Part shown: positions 39,381 through 47,736 of the stretch, piece after piece | How the letters are laid out: every line of letters starts with the position of its first letter | Position numbering within the stretch: the stretch's first letter is position 1 | NCBI RefSeq assembly: GCF_022869165.1 | Contig: NZ_CP094929.1 | Span: forward strand, 558,001-622,000 | Direction of reading: 5' to 3' | Origin: Sphaerochaeta associata | Lineage (GTDB): Bacteria; Spirochaetota; Spirochaetia; Sphaerochaetales; Sphaerochaetaceae | DNA length: 64,000 bases | Notes under the pieces: model-generated | What the model was told of the DNA's origin: nothing | Databases searched by the model: none | What the model saw: only the letters and a program-made list of their open reading frames with translations | Program-made: the position numbers and the translations under genes

Positions 39381-40649
39381 ATGAAGAAAGTATCGATGAT
39401 TCTCTTGATGGTTCTTCTGCTCTCCGGCATGGTTTTCGCTGCCGGAACAAAAGAAGCTGCCGCTGCCGGCCCTCAGGTATTGAAGGTTATGCTCAGCGAG
39501 GAACCTTCGAGTGAGGATGCCCTGCTCAATACCCTCAAGAAGTGGGCTGCCGAGACAGGAAACACTTTGGATGTCATGGTAATTCCGTACGAAGACCAGT
39601 TGACCAAGTTCCCCTTGATGGCGCGCAACAATGATTTGCCCGACCTTCTCACCACAACTCGTCTATCCCGCCTCTATCCGGATGAGTTCCTTGATATGGC
39701 ACAGTATTTTGACATGTCCATCTTCGAGCCTATGGCCGTTGAGATCATCGTCCAGGACTACAAGTCATCCAAGAAGTCCATCCTGCCGCAGCAGTTCACG
39801 ATTACCAATGTGTACTACAACAAGGATGCTTTTGCTCGTGCCGGCATCACCGCCCCCACGATTGAGAAGCCTTGGACCCTTGATGAGCTGGAGAAGAATG
39901 CCATCCTGCTCAAGGAGAAGGGTGGTGTGAAGTACGGCATGGCAATGGATGCCTCCCGTGCACGCTATGACAACATGATGTATGCCAATGGCGGATCGAT
40001 GGTTGAAAAAGACGGGGCAAGTTTTGATGTCGCCATCAACAGCCCGCAGAATATCGCCGCCCTGCAGCGGTTCATCGACTGGAACAATAAGTTCATGCCC
40101 AAGGCCATCTGGGCCGGCGGTACGACTGACAACCCGGCCGACTACTTCAAGAACGGCGACGTAGGCATCTACTTCAGCGGAAGCTGGAACTACAACTCCT
40201 TCTACAACCAGATCAAGAACTTCAAATGGGGCGTCATGCCTTCACCGGTTGGAAAGAGTGCGAGTGCCATTCTCGGTGGAAGCGGTCTTGGCGTACCGGC
40301 GAATGCAAAGAACAAGGACCTGGCCATCTCCTTCCTCAAGTGGTTCTACACCAAGGAAAACTTCCAGGAGTATCTTAATCGCGACAAGGGTCTCTCATCC
40401 TTGGTCGGCGTGACGTACTCTCCTCTAGATGCACAGGTTGCTGAAGACTACAAGGTATTGCAGAGTGAAGTCGGCAAGGTCACCTATGCATTCAGCACCG
40501 ACGAGAGTTCCATGTGGAGAAACTTCTACGACAATGAGTACCGCGATGCCATGAAACAGGCTGTCAACGGCGATCTCACCGCCGCAAAGGCTCTCAATGA
40601 TTTTGCAGCCCTGCTTTCCAAGAAGTCCGGCTGGGATCTCAAGTATTAA
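39381..40649 (+). CDS. Oligosaccharide-binding protein of an ABC transporter (family 1)
   Basis: 422-residue solute-binding protein. The signal peptide MKKVSMILLMVLLLSGMVFA is followed by AGTKEAAAAG. Family-1 features include NNDLPDLLTTTRLSRLYPD, VYYNKDAFARAGITAPTIEKPWTLDELEKNA, GDVGIYFSGSW and AKNKDLAISFLKWFYTKENFQEYL. AGGAGG precedes the ATG. Its cognate permeases lie at 40736 and 41611; no ATPase is encoded nearby, which is common where one MsmK/UgpC-type ATPase serves several importers. By context the ligand is an oligosaccharide containing mannose and/or an unsaturated uronic acid. Confidence 0.92.
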   Translation: MKKVSMILLMVLLLSGMVFAAGTKEAAAAGPQVLKVMLSEEPSSEDALLNTLKKWAAETGNTLDVMVIPYEDQLTKFPLMARNNDLPDLLTTTRLSRLYPDEFLDMAQYFDMSIFEPMAVEIIVQDYKSSKKSILPQQFTITNVYYNKDAFARAGITAPTIEKPWTLDELEKNAILLKEKGGVKYGMAMDASRARYDNMMYANGGSMVEKDGASFDVAINSPQNIAALQRFIDWNNKFMPKAIWAGGTTDNPADYFKNGDVGIYFSGSWNYNSFYNQIKNFKWGVMPSPVGKSASAILGGSGLGVPANAKNKDLAISFLKWFYTKENFQEYLNRDKGLSSLVGVTYSPLDAQVAEDYKVLQSEVGKVTYAFSTDESSMWRNFYDNEYRDAMKQAVNGDLTAAKALNDFAALLSKKSGWDLKY

Positions 40650-40656
40650 GTGTTCT

Positions 40657-40687
40657 ATCCGGGCTGTCCGGTACGGGCGGCCCGGAT
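40657..40687 (+). other. Intercistronic hairpin between oligosaccharide-binding protein and permease genes
   Basis: Perfect 8-base-pair inverted repeat ATCCGGGC/GCCCGGAT with an inner CCG-GTA-CGG hairpin, beginning 7 bases past the binding-protein stop. No T-run follows. Confidence 0.65.
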
Positions 40688-40735
40688 GATTCAATTGGAA
40701 GAAGCAAGGTGTTGTATGCCAACCGGGGGGATGAT

Positions 40736-41614
40736 ATGAAGACACGATATGTGAAACGGCACGTAAGAGCCTTCTGGCTGTTCGTAGCTCCCTGTCTGTT
40801 GCTGTTTTCCACCTTCTTCCTCGTCCCGCTTGGGTTGAGTGTGGGATTTTCCTTCACCAACTACGATGGATGGAAGACGATAAACTTCATCGGATTGGCA
40901 AATTACAGGGAGTTGTTCGCTGACACCAAGTTCTATCAATCGCTTGGAAGGACGTTTGCCTACACACTGTTCAGCCTTCCTTTCAAGGTCGTCGTTCCGC
41001 TGCTCATCGCCAGCCTGGTCACTTCCAAACGGGTTGCCATCAAAGGTCTGGCAAGGACGCTGACCTATATCCCTTCCTTGCTCAGTGCTCTGGTCGTCGG
41101 TATTACGATCAACTGGATGTTCAGCGCCGAGTACGGACTGGTCAATTACGTCATCCAACTACTTGGAGGAAAGCCGCTTCAATGGGCCCTTAACCCCAAG
41201 CTTGCCACTTTTGTAATCAGTTTTGCCTCCAACTGGGCTTCCACCGGATTTTACATGGTAATCTTCATCGGCGGGCTCAACAACATATCCCGTGACATCT
41301 ATGAGGCAGCGGCCATCGATGGAAGTTCCAATGTGCAGACCTTTTTACGCATCACCATTCCCATGCTCGCCCCCACCACCTTCCTGGTGACCTTGCTTTC
41401 CACGGTCAATCTGCTGAAGGAGTACGCACTGGTCCAAGGTATCACCCAAGGCGGACCGGGCTTGAATACCACCTTCATCATCCAGTTCATCTTCGACAAG
41501 GGCTTCAACCAGATGCAGTACGGCTACGCTTCGGCCATCTCCTTGGTTGTCATGGTAATTTTCTCCTTCATCGCCTATGTCCAGTTCAAGTTCAGCAATG
41601 GAGGTGACCGATGA
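40736..41614 (+). CDS. Sugar ABC transporter permease, MalF/UgpA type
   Basis: 292-residue permease with six predicted helices. It starts MKTRYVKRHVRAFWLFVAPC; the conserved early segment is FTNYDGWKTINFIGLANYRE. The EAA loop is YEAAAIDGSSNVQTFLRITI. The ATG at 40736 is chosen over the frame start at 40709 because of its position after GGGGGGATG and the usual N-terminal length. It overlaps the next permease by 4 bases. Confidence 0.93.
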   Translation: MKTRYVKRHVRAFWLFVAPCLLLFSTFFLVPLGLSVGFSFTNYDGWKTINFIGLANYRELFADTKFYQSLGRTFAYTLFSLPFKVVVPLLIASLVTSKRVAIKGLARTLTYIPSLLSALVVGITINWMFSAEYGLVNYVIQLLGGKPLQWALNPKLATFVISFASNWASTGFYMVIFIGGLNNISRDIYEAAAIDGSSNVQTFLRITIPMLAPTTFLVTLLSTVNLLKEYALVQGITQGGPGLNTTFIIQFIFDKGFNQMQYGYASAISLVVMVIFSFIAYVQFKFSNGGDR

Positions 41615-42447
41615 ACAAGCCTTCGCTTCGCGTTTCCAAAACATTGATCCCTTCGGCGTTGACGTTGATTGTCTCCCTGGCCATCCTCTTTCCCATCGTT
41701 TGGCTGGTTCTGAGCTCGTTCAAGGAGACAGGGGAACTCTTCAGCTATCCTTTGGCCATGTTCCCCTCCCGCTTCACCTTCATTCATTACCAAAAGGTCA
41801 TTGGTGAAGGCTTTTTCGGCTATGTCTTCAACAGCCTCTTTCTGGCTGTGGTGGGAACTGCAATAACCTTGGTGATCAGCGCCATGTGCGGTTATGCATT
41901 GGCGATCTATCGGCAAGAAGTCTCCTATACCAATTTGGTGTTCGGCATCTTCCTCCTGGGTACCCTGATTCCCGGCGAGACACTGACCGTGCCGCAGGTG
42001 ACGGTTATCAGCGAGCTGGGCCTGTACAACAACATCTGGGGAGTCATTCTTCCTGTGGTGACCACGACGACCGGAATTTTCATGTTCCGTCAGCACTACC
42101 TGTCCATCCCTCTCTCGTTTGTGGAAGCGGCCCGCATCGACGGCAGCAATGAGGCACAGACCTTCCTCTATGTCATGCTTCCGCTTGGAACCTCAAGTAC
42201 GGTCACGCTTGCCATCTTCAGCTTCATGTGGCGTTGGAATGACTACATCCTGCCGTTGCTTGTCCTGAGCGACCAGAAGAAGTACACCATTCAGATTGCA
42301 ATCAAGAATTACATTGGATTCAATGGCGTCGACTGGAGCAGCATTCTCTCAGCCTCGGTCATGTCGATCATCCCGATCATCATCTTGTTCATCATTTTAC
42401 AGCGATACATCGTTGGAGGACTTTCGGCGTCAGGGGTGAAAGGGTAA
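41611..42447 (+). CDS. Sugar ABC transporter permease, MalG/UgpE type
   Basis: 278-residue partner permease. It has the MalG-type beginning (LIVSLAILFPIVWLVLSSFK, then ETGELFSYPLAMFPSRFTF) and EAA loop VEAARIDGSNEAQTFLYVML, and ends in GGLSASGVKG, typical of this subunit. It overlaps its partner by four bases and is followed 9 bases later by the GH38 gene, so transporter and mannosidase are one operon. Confidence 0.94.
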   Translation: MNKPSLRVSKTLIPSALTLIVSLAILFPIVWLVLSSFKETGELFSYPLAMFPSRFTFIHYQKVIGEGFFGYVFNSLFLAVVGTAITLVISAMCGYALAIYRQEVSYTNLVFGIFLLGTLIPGETLTVPQVTVISELGLYNNIWGVILPVVTTTTGIFMFRQHYLSIPLSFVEAARIDGSNEAQTFLYVMLPLGTSSTVTLAIFSFMWRWNDYILPLLVLSDQKKYTIQIAIKNYIGFNGVDWSSILSASVMSIIPIIILFIILQRYIVGGLSASGVKG

Positions 42448-42456
42448 ACTGCTGCT

Positions 42457-45400
42457 ATGACAAAACAACAGCTCCAACTATTCGTTCAGGGTCCTCTTCA
42501 GGTACTCAACCAAAGCCGGTATGCTCAGATGCTGGATGTGCAGGATCTGCAGTATAAAACATGCGCCTACCATGACTGGGGTGTACGCCTCGAGGCAGAT
42601 GGCTGGCTGCCGTTCGACCGAAGCCGCGGCTTTGGGGGTAGGGAGTATCATGCCCTCTTCAAGACCGCTCTGAAAGTACCCCCCTCATGGATGGGGGGAA
42701 AGGTCAGGCTGAAGGTGGAGACCGGCTCGTCGGACATTTGGAACTTCAACAACCCGCAGTTCCTGGTCTACCTCAATGATAAGCTTTCCTGCGGCTTTGA
42801 TGTCCGTCATACCGAAGTAGATCTTCCCGACATGGAGGATGTCGAGCTTGTCCTGTACTGCTATGTCTCCAGCGAGAAGCAGGATGTGTTTCTGGATGTC
42901 AGCATATACCTTGTCAACGAAGAGCTTGAGGCTTTCGTCTACGACCTCGGTCTTGCCTATGAAACTGCAATGACGGTCGAATATGACAGTGAGGCATATA
43001 TAACTCTCAGTAAAGCCTGTATTGAGGCTGTCAAGGCAGTGGACTTCTCCAGTCTGAAGGCGTTGCAGAATGTTTCCATGCTTACGAAGGCAAGGGCCGT
43101 TCTTTCTCAAATTCTTAGCTCAGGTACTTCACCTTCCAAGGCAAAGGTGGCCGTTGTGGGACACAGTCATATCGATATGGCATGGTTGTGGACAGTCGAC
43201 CAGACCCGGGAGAAAGGCATACGAAGCTACGCCACAGTACTCTCCTTGATGGAACAGTATCCCGACTATGTCTTCAGTTCCAGCCAGATGCAGCTGCTTG
43301 CCTTCATCAAGGCCGATATGCCCTCCTTGTATGACCGGATAAAGGCCCGGATCGATGAGGGCAGGTGGGAAGTGGAAGGGGGTATGTGGGTCGAGAGCGA
43401 TACCATCCTCACCAGCGGGGAGTCTCTTGTACGCCAGTTCTACTGGGGGAAAAAGTGGATGAGGGATGAGTATGGAAAAGAGAGTGTAGTTCTCTGGCTT
43501 CCCGACTGCTTCGGGTTCCCTGCCACCTTGCCGCAGATCATGAAAGGTGCGGGCATCTCCTATTTTGTGACCACCAAGCTTGGGTGGAATGAGACCAATC
43601 GATTCCCCCACGACGTCTTTGCATGGCAAGGCTTGGACGGAAGCCGGGTCTTGAGCTATCTGGTCAGCACCACCGACTACGAGAGTCTTGCTTCCTATCC
43701 AAAGAAAACAAGCAACGAGACCACCTACAACGGAGTGCTCACTCCCAGCCAGATTCTCGGAACCCGCCAGCGATTTCAGGACAAGGCCCTTTGTTCCTCC
43801 AATCTTCATCTGTATGGCTATGGTGATGGCGGAGGGGGACCGACAAAGCAGATGCTTGAGAACCATCAGCGAATGAAGACGGGCCTTCCCGGTCTTCCTA
43901 AAACATATAGCAGCACGGTCCGTTCGTTCTTGGATACCGTAAGGAACGAGGTGCCAGATCCCCCTGTTTGGGCGGGAGAGCTTTACCTTGAGTACCACCG
44001 GGGTACCTACACCACCATGGCTGAAGTCAAACGGCTCAATCGGTTGTGTGAACAAAAGGCCTTCGCCTCCGAATTCTTCTGCTGTCTTGCCTGGGCTTTG
44101 GATGCAAGGCAAAGGTATCCCCATCAAAGCTTTGAGGCGGCGTGGAAGCTGCTGGCACTCAATCAGTTCCATGACATTCTTCCCGGCTCCTCCATCAAGG
44201 AAGTCTATGAGACAACCATTCCCCAGCTCACCCAGATTACAACAACCTTCGATGAAGCAGCCTCCCAGGCCCGCTCATTCCTGGCTTCCAACATAGCAAA
44301 GGCTGCCGAGGATGTAGTTGTTTTCAACACGTTGGATTTTGTCCGCAACGATCTATGCACCATCGAAGCTGCTTCGTATTGCAGCATTCATGACGAGACC
44401 GGCAGGCGTCTTCCTTCCTGCAAGCAAGGCTCAAAACTCCATTTCATCGCTTGCAAGGTACCGTCCAAGGGATGGAAGCGGTATCGATTGGGAAATGAGC
44501 ACGCTGAATCAGAGAGCCCTTTCTCTTGGGCCGAACCAAACCTCAGCACGCCCTATTACGAGGCGACCTTTGCCGAAGATGGCTCATTGGCGCGTCTGTA
44601 TGACAAGCAACAGAGGCGGGACGTGCTTGCACAAGGCAAGCGTGGCAATGTTCTATCCCTATCGGTTGACCTTCCCAAGGAGTATGATGCCTGGAATATC
44701 GGCAAGCAGGGTGCTTTGATGCAGTATGCCTTGGACGGCGAGGTGCGCTACCGCGTACTCTCTTGTTCTGAGGTTGGGATCACGCTCGAAGGTACATGGA
44801 CGTGGCTCAAGTCGACCTACCGGCAGCGCATCACCTTCGGCGCCCACTCCAAGCGCATTGATTTCAACCTGCATGTCGATTGGAGGGAAGACCACCTGAT
44901 GCTTCGTACAGCCTTCGACGTCGATGTCCGGGCTATGCGCGCATCGTATGACATCGCCTTCGGGGTGTGTGAGCGCAGCACCCATACCAACACGAGTTGG
45001 GATGAGGTGCAGTTCGAGGTGCCGGCCCACAAGTGGGTTGACCTGAGTGAGAAGACCCATGGGGTGGCGCTGCTCAGCAAACAATCGTATGGATACTCGG
45101 CTAAGGGTAATACCCTGACGCTCTCCTTGCTGCGCGCCCCCACCTATCCAAGCCCTCAAGCCGACAGGGGCGAGCATGACTTCTCCTATGCCCTTCTGCC
45201 TCATGCAGGTGGTTATGAGCAAGGCAAGGTGATCGAGGAGGGCTACGCACTTCATCAGAGCCTGATCGCCGAGCGTTCGGAGCAGGTGTGCGATAAGTTG
45301 GATGATCACTTCAGTTTGGTTGAAGCGACCGGCGATGGTGTTGTAATTGAGACCATCAAGAAGTGCGAAGAGCGGGCTTCGCTCATCCTGCGCTTGATCA

Positions 45401-45579
45401 GCATGGCAGGCAGGGATGGCGTATGTACGCTGCGTTCGGCGCTTGCAGTCAAACAGGTGTGGATATGTAATCTGGTCGAAGAACGACTCGAGCAACTGTC
45501 CGTGGCAGGACAAATGGTGGAGATTGCGATGAAAGGACATGAGATTGTAAGTGTGGAACTTGTCCTGAACGATGAATGA
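42457..45579 (+). CDS. Glycoside hydrolase family 38 alpha-mannosidase
   Basis: 1040-residue GH38 enzyme without a signal peptide. An N-terminal galactose-binding-like region (1-220) precedes the catalytic domain. The zinc motif is GHSHIDMAWLW (His238, Asp240), followed by WEVEGGMWVESDTILTSGES, and the nucleophile is Asp350 in LWLPDCFGF. The helical domain has LLALNQFHDILPGSSIKEVY with another zinc ligand. C-terminal beta domains complete the typical length. GH38 enzymes release alpha-linked mannose. It is flanked by importer genes and the GH105-type gene, which suggests cytoplasmic trimming of imported mannose-containing oligosaccharides. Confidence 0.94.
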   Translation: MTKQQLQLFVQGPLQVLNQSRYAQMLDVQDLQYKTCAYHDWGVRLEADGWLPFDRSRGFGGREYHALFKTALKVPPSWMGGKVRLKVETGSSDIWNFNNPQFLVYLNDKLSCGFDVRHTEVDLPDMEDVELVLYCYVSSEKQDVFLDVSIYLVNEELEAFVYDLGLAYETAMTVEYDSEAYITLSKACIEAVKAVDFSSLKALQNVSMLTKARAVLSQILSSGTSPSKAKVAVVGHSHIDMAWLWTVDQTREKGIRSYATVLSLMEQYPDYVFSSSQMQLLAFIKADMPSLYDRIKARIDEGRWEVEGGMWVESDTILTSGESLVRQFYWGKKWMRDEYGKESVVLWLPDCFGFPATLPQIMKGAGISYFVTTKLGWNETNRFPHDVFAWQGLDGSRVLSYLVSTTDYESLASYPKKTSNETTYNGVLTPSQILGTRQRFQDKALCSSNLHLYGYGDGGGGPTKQMLENHQRMKTGLPGLPKTYSSTVRSFLDTVRNEVPDPPVWAGELYLEYHRGTYTTMAEVKRLNRLCEQKAFASEFFCCLAWALDARQRYPHQSFEAAWKLLALNQFHDILPGSSIKEVYETTIPQLTQITTTFDEAASQARSFLASNIAKAAEDVVVFNTLDFVRNDLCTIEAASYCSIHDETGRRLPSCKQGSKLHFIACKVPSKGWKRYRLGNEHAESESPFSWAEPNLSTPYYEATFAEDGSLARLYDKQQRRDVLAQGKRGNVLSLSVDLPKEYDAWNIGKQGALMQYALDGEVRYRVLSCSEVGITLEGTWTWLKSTYRQRITFGAHSKRIDFNLHVDWREDHLMLRTAFDVDVRAMRASYDIAFGVCERSTHTNTSWDEVQFEVPAHKWVDLSEKTHGVALLSKQSYGYSAKGNTLTLSLLRAPTYPSPQADRGEHDFSYALLPHAGGYEQGKVIEEGYALHQSLIAERSEQVCDKLDDHFSLVEATGDGVVIETIKKCEERASLILRLISMAGRDGVCTLRSALAVKQVWICNLVEERLEQLSVAGQMVEIAMKGHEIVSVELVLNDE

Positions 45580-45588
45580 GGAGTTTTC

Positions 45589-46671
45589 ATGCAAGAAGTA
45601 GATGAGACATTGAAAAAATTGGTTGCAGGGTTTTTGCCGGTGCTATATGCCCCCGATGATCCTGATTATGCTTCCCATAAACTGGCAAGTGCCATTGATG
45701 ATGCCCATCGCAAGCTGTATCAGTTTTGGGAGTGGCCCCATGGGGTCGGTCTCTTCGGGCTGTGGAAGCTGTTTGAGAAGACCAAGGAGAAACAGTATTT
45801 GGATATTCTCACCCAGTACTACGATCAGCGTATCGCCCAGGGCTTGCCTGGAAAGAACGTCAACACGATGGCTCCCATCCTTGCACTCTCTTTCCTTGCC
45901 GAGTATACGAATAAACAGGCGTATATGGATATTGCCGTTGAATGGGTCGAGTGGGTGATGGAAGGAGGTCTTGACCGGACCGAGGAAGGCGGGTTCCAGC
46001 ACCGCACCACCGATGATGAGAATCCCGGGGAGCTGTGGGACGACACCCTGATGATGACTGTCCTTGCGGTTGCCAATGTGGGGCGAATCCTTGGAAGACA
46101 AGAGTACATCGATGAGGCAGTCTACCAATTCCTGCTGCATGTTGAGTATCTGTGTGATGTGAAGAGCGGTCTCTGGTACCACGGGTGGACCTTCGAGGGG
46201 CGGCATCACTTCAGCGAGGCCTTCTGGGGTAGGGGCAACTGCTGGGTGACCATTGCAATTCCAGTATTTCTGGAGATGGTGGAGGTGAGCGCCTCTGTCA
46301 GCCGTTACCTGAAGACTGTGCTGGTGCGTCAGATCAAAGCCTTGGCAACGCTGCAGGATGAGAGCGGGATGTGGCACACTGTGTTGGACGACCCGACCAG
46401 CTATTTGGAGAGCAGTGCAACCTGCGGCTTCGGATACGGGATTCTCAAGGCGGTGAACATGGGTCTGCTTGACCGCTCGTACTGTGCTATATCGGATAAG
46501 GCATTGTGTGCGCTGCTTGCTGTGGTGGATAAGGACGGTGTGGTTCAGCAGGTCTCCTATGGAACCCCGATGGGACGGGAGAGCAAGAACTTCTACAAGG
46601 AGATTCCGCTGAGGCCGATGCCCTACGGACAAGCGCTTGCCATGCTGTTCCTGATGGAAAATCAAGGGTGA
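45589..46671 (+). CDS. Unsaturated uronyl/rhamnogalacturonyl hydrolase, GH105 (GH88-related)
   Basis: 360-residue (alpha/alpha)6-barrel enzyme of the YteR/YesR type. Characteristic pieces are NVNTMAPILALSFLAEYTN, WDDTLMMTVLAVANVGRI (catalytic Asp151 or Asp152), GLWYHGWTFEGRHHFSEAFW and WGRGNCWVTIA. These enzymes hydrate the 4,5-unsaturated uronic acid left by a polysaccharide lyase and release it from the oligosaccharide. There is no signal peptide. It lies 9 bases after the GH38 gene. Its presence implies that a lyase made the substrate, either outside the cell or through the 839-residue toroid protein. Confidence 0.9.
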   Translation: MQEVDETLKKLVAGFLPVLYAPDDPDYASHKLASAIDDAHRKLYQFWEWPHGVGLFGLWKLFEKTKEKQYLDILTQYYDQRIAQGLPGKNVNTMAPILALSFLAEYTNKQAYMDIAVEWVEWVMEGGLDRTEEGGFQHRTTDDENPGELWDDTLMMTVLAVANVGRILGRQEYIDEAVYQFLLHVEYLCDVKSGLWYHGWTFEGRHHFSEAFWGRGNCWVTIAIPVFLEMVEVSASVSRYLKTVLVRQIKALATLQDESGMWHTVLDDPTSYLESSATCGFGYGILKAVNMGLLDRSYCAISDKALCALLAVVDKDGVVQQVSYGTPMGRESKNFYKEIPLRPMPYGQALAMLFLMENQG

Positions 46672-46678
46672 TTCACCC

Positions 46679-46707
46679 TTGCAAACCGAGCGGATGGCCG
46701 GTATCGT
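46679..46707 (+). promoter_or_regulatory. Promoter of the second AraC-family gene
   Basis: -35 TTGCAA (46679-46684), a 17-base spacer and -10 TATCGT (46702-46707), ending 6 bases before the ATG. No ribosome binding site is present, so the mRNA is probably leaderless. Confidence 0.5.
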
Positions 46708-46713
46708 TTTCCT

Positions 46714-47736
46714 ATGGAACAGTGGGATAAGAGATTGTTATTCAAGCAGGATTTCTCGATCACCGTCAACAATGACAGAAGCCCGCTGTTCTATGTATTT
46801 GACTATGGGGTTCGCTCGGATTCCATGAATATGGAGTTCCAGCACTTTCACGACTTCTATGAACTTTTCTTCTTGGTGGACGACCATGCCAGTCATATCA
46901 TCGAAGGGGAGTATTTCAGTTTGCAACGGTATGACTTGGTGCTGCTCAAGCCTTCCTTGTTGCATATGACGATGTATCCCAAAGGTGAAAATCCCAAATC
47001 CCGGCTCATTGTGGCGTTTCGCATCCCTCTCGAAGTACCGGGCTTGGAGCGTCAACTCAAGAGGCTGTTCACCGTCTTTGATGAGCAGCCTCCGATTTTT
47101 CGGTTTCCTCTGGAAGTGCAGGCTAAAGTCGTAGAGCTGCTCAATTCGATATACATTTTGGGTAGTGAGCTGCGAGTCGGATATGAGTTGATGGTTCACA
47201 GCAAGTTTCTTGAACTCTTATGGCTTCTCTTTACACATCGAAAGGCGAATACCTACGCCAAACAGGAGATAACCGATTCGATCACCCAGAAAATCTATGA
47301 AGTGACCAGCTATCTGCATACCCATTTTCAAGAGGAGTTGAGCCTGCAGCTTGTTGCTGACTATTTCACCGTCAGTTCATTTTATCTTTCCCACCAATTC
47401 AAGCGGGTGACGGGGTTGAACTTTGTGAACTATCTACAGCAGATCAGAGTAAAGAACGCCCAACAGTTGCTTCTCTACTCTCCGCTCAAGATCAAGGATA
47501 TTTGCGAGCAGTGTGGTTTCTCCTCCTTCAGTCAGTTCAATCGGGTGTTCTCCAAGTTCTGCAGTGTTACTCCCTCAGCGTTCAGAAAGAATAGTGATCA
47601 CCGATCGGAGCAGATGCTTCGATCCCTCGATCCGGAGCGCAATACCGATGCAACGCCCTCGAAGGCGCTGCAGAGCGAGGATGAGTATCGGGCGGTAAAG
47701 AAGAAGGAGCTGCTTACGAAAGAGACGGTACGGTGA
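46714..47736 (+). CDS. AraC-family regulator with N-terminal cupin domain (paralogue 2)
   Basis: 340-residue regulator homologous over its full length to the one at 35617-36612. Shared stretches include NMEFQHFHDFYELFFLVDDH, HIIEGEYFSLQRYDLVLLKP, KANTYAKQEITDSITQKIYE, GFSSFSQFNRVF and the tail DPERN. The DNA-binding half is in LSLQLVADYFTVSSFYLSHQ and LKIKDICEQCGFSSFSQFNR. The two recognition helices are similar but not identical, so overlapping or diverged operators are possible. It follows the GH105-type gene by 42 bases with its own leaderless-type promoter and overlaps the convergent larA-like gene by 23 bases. Confidence 0.92.
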   Translation: MEQWDKRLLFKQDFSITVNNDRSPLFYVFDYGVRSDSMNMEFQHFHDFYELFFLVDDHASHIIEGEYFSLQRYDLVLLKPSLLHMTMYPKGENPKSRLIVAFRIPLEVPGLERQLKRLFTVFDEQPPIFRFPLEVQAKVVELLNSIYILGSELRVGYELMVHSKFLELLWLLFTHRKANTYAKQEITDSITQKIYEVTSYLHTHFQEELSLQLVADYFTVSSFYLSHQFKRVTGLNFVNYLQQIRVKNAQQLLLYSPLKIKDICEQCGFSSFSQFNRVFSKFCSVTPSAFRKNSDHRSEQMLRSLDPERNTDATPSKALQSEDEYRAVKKKELLTKETVR

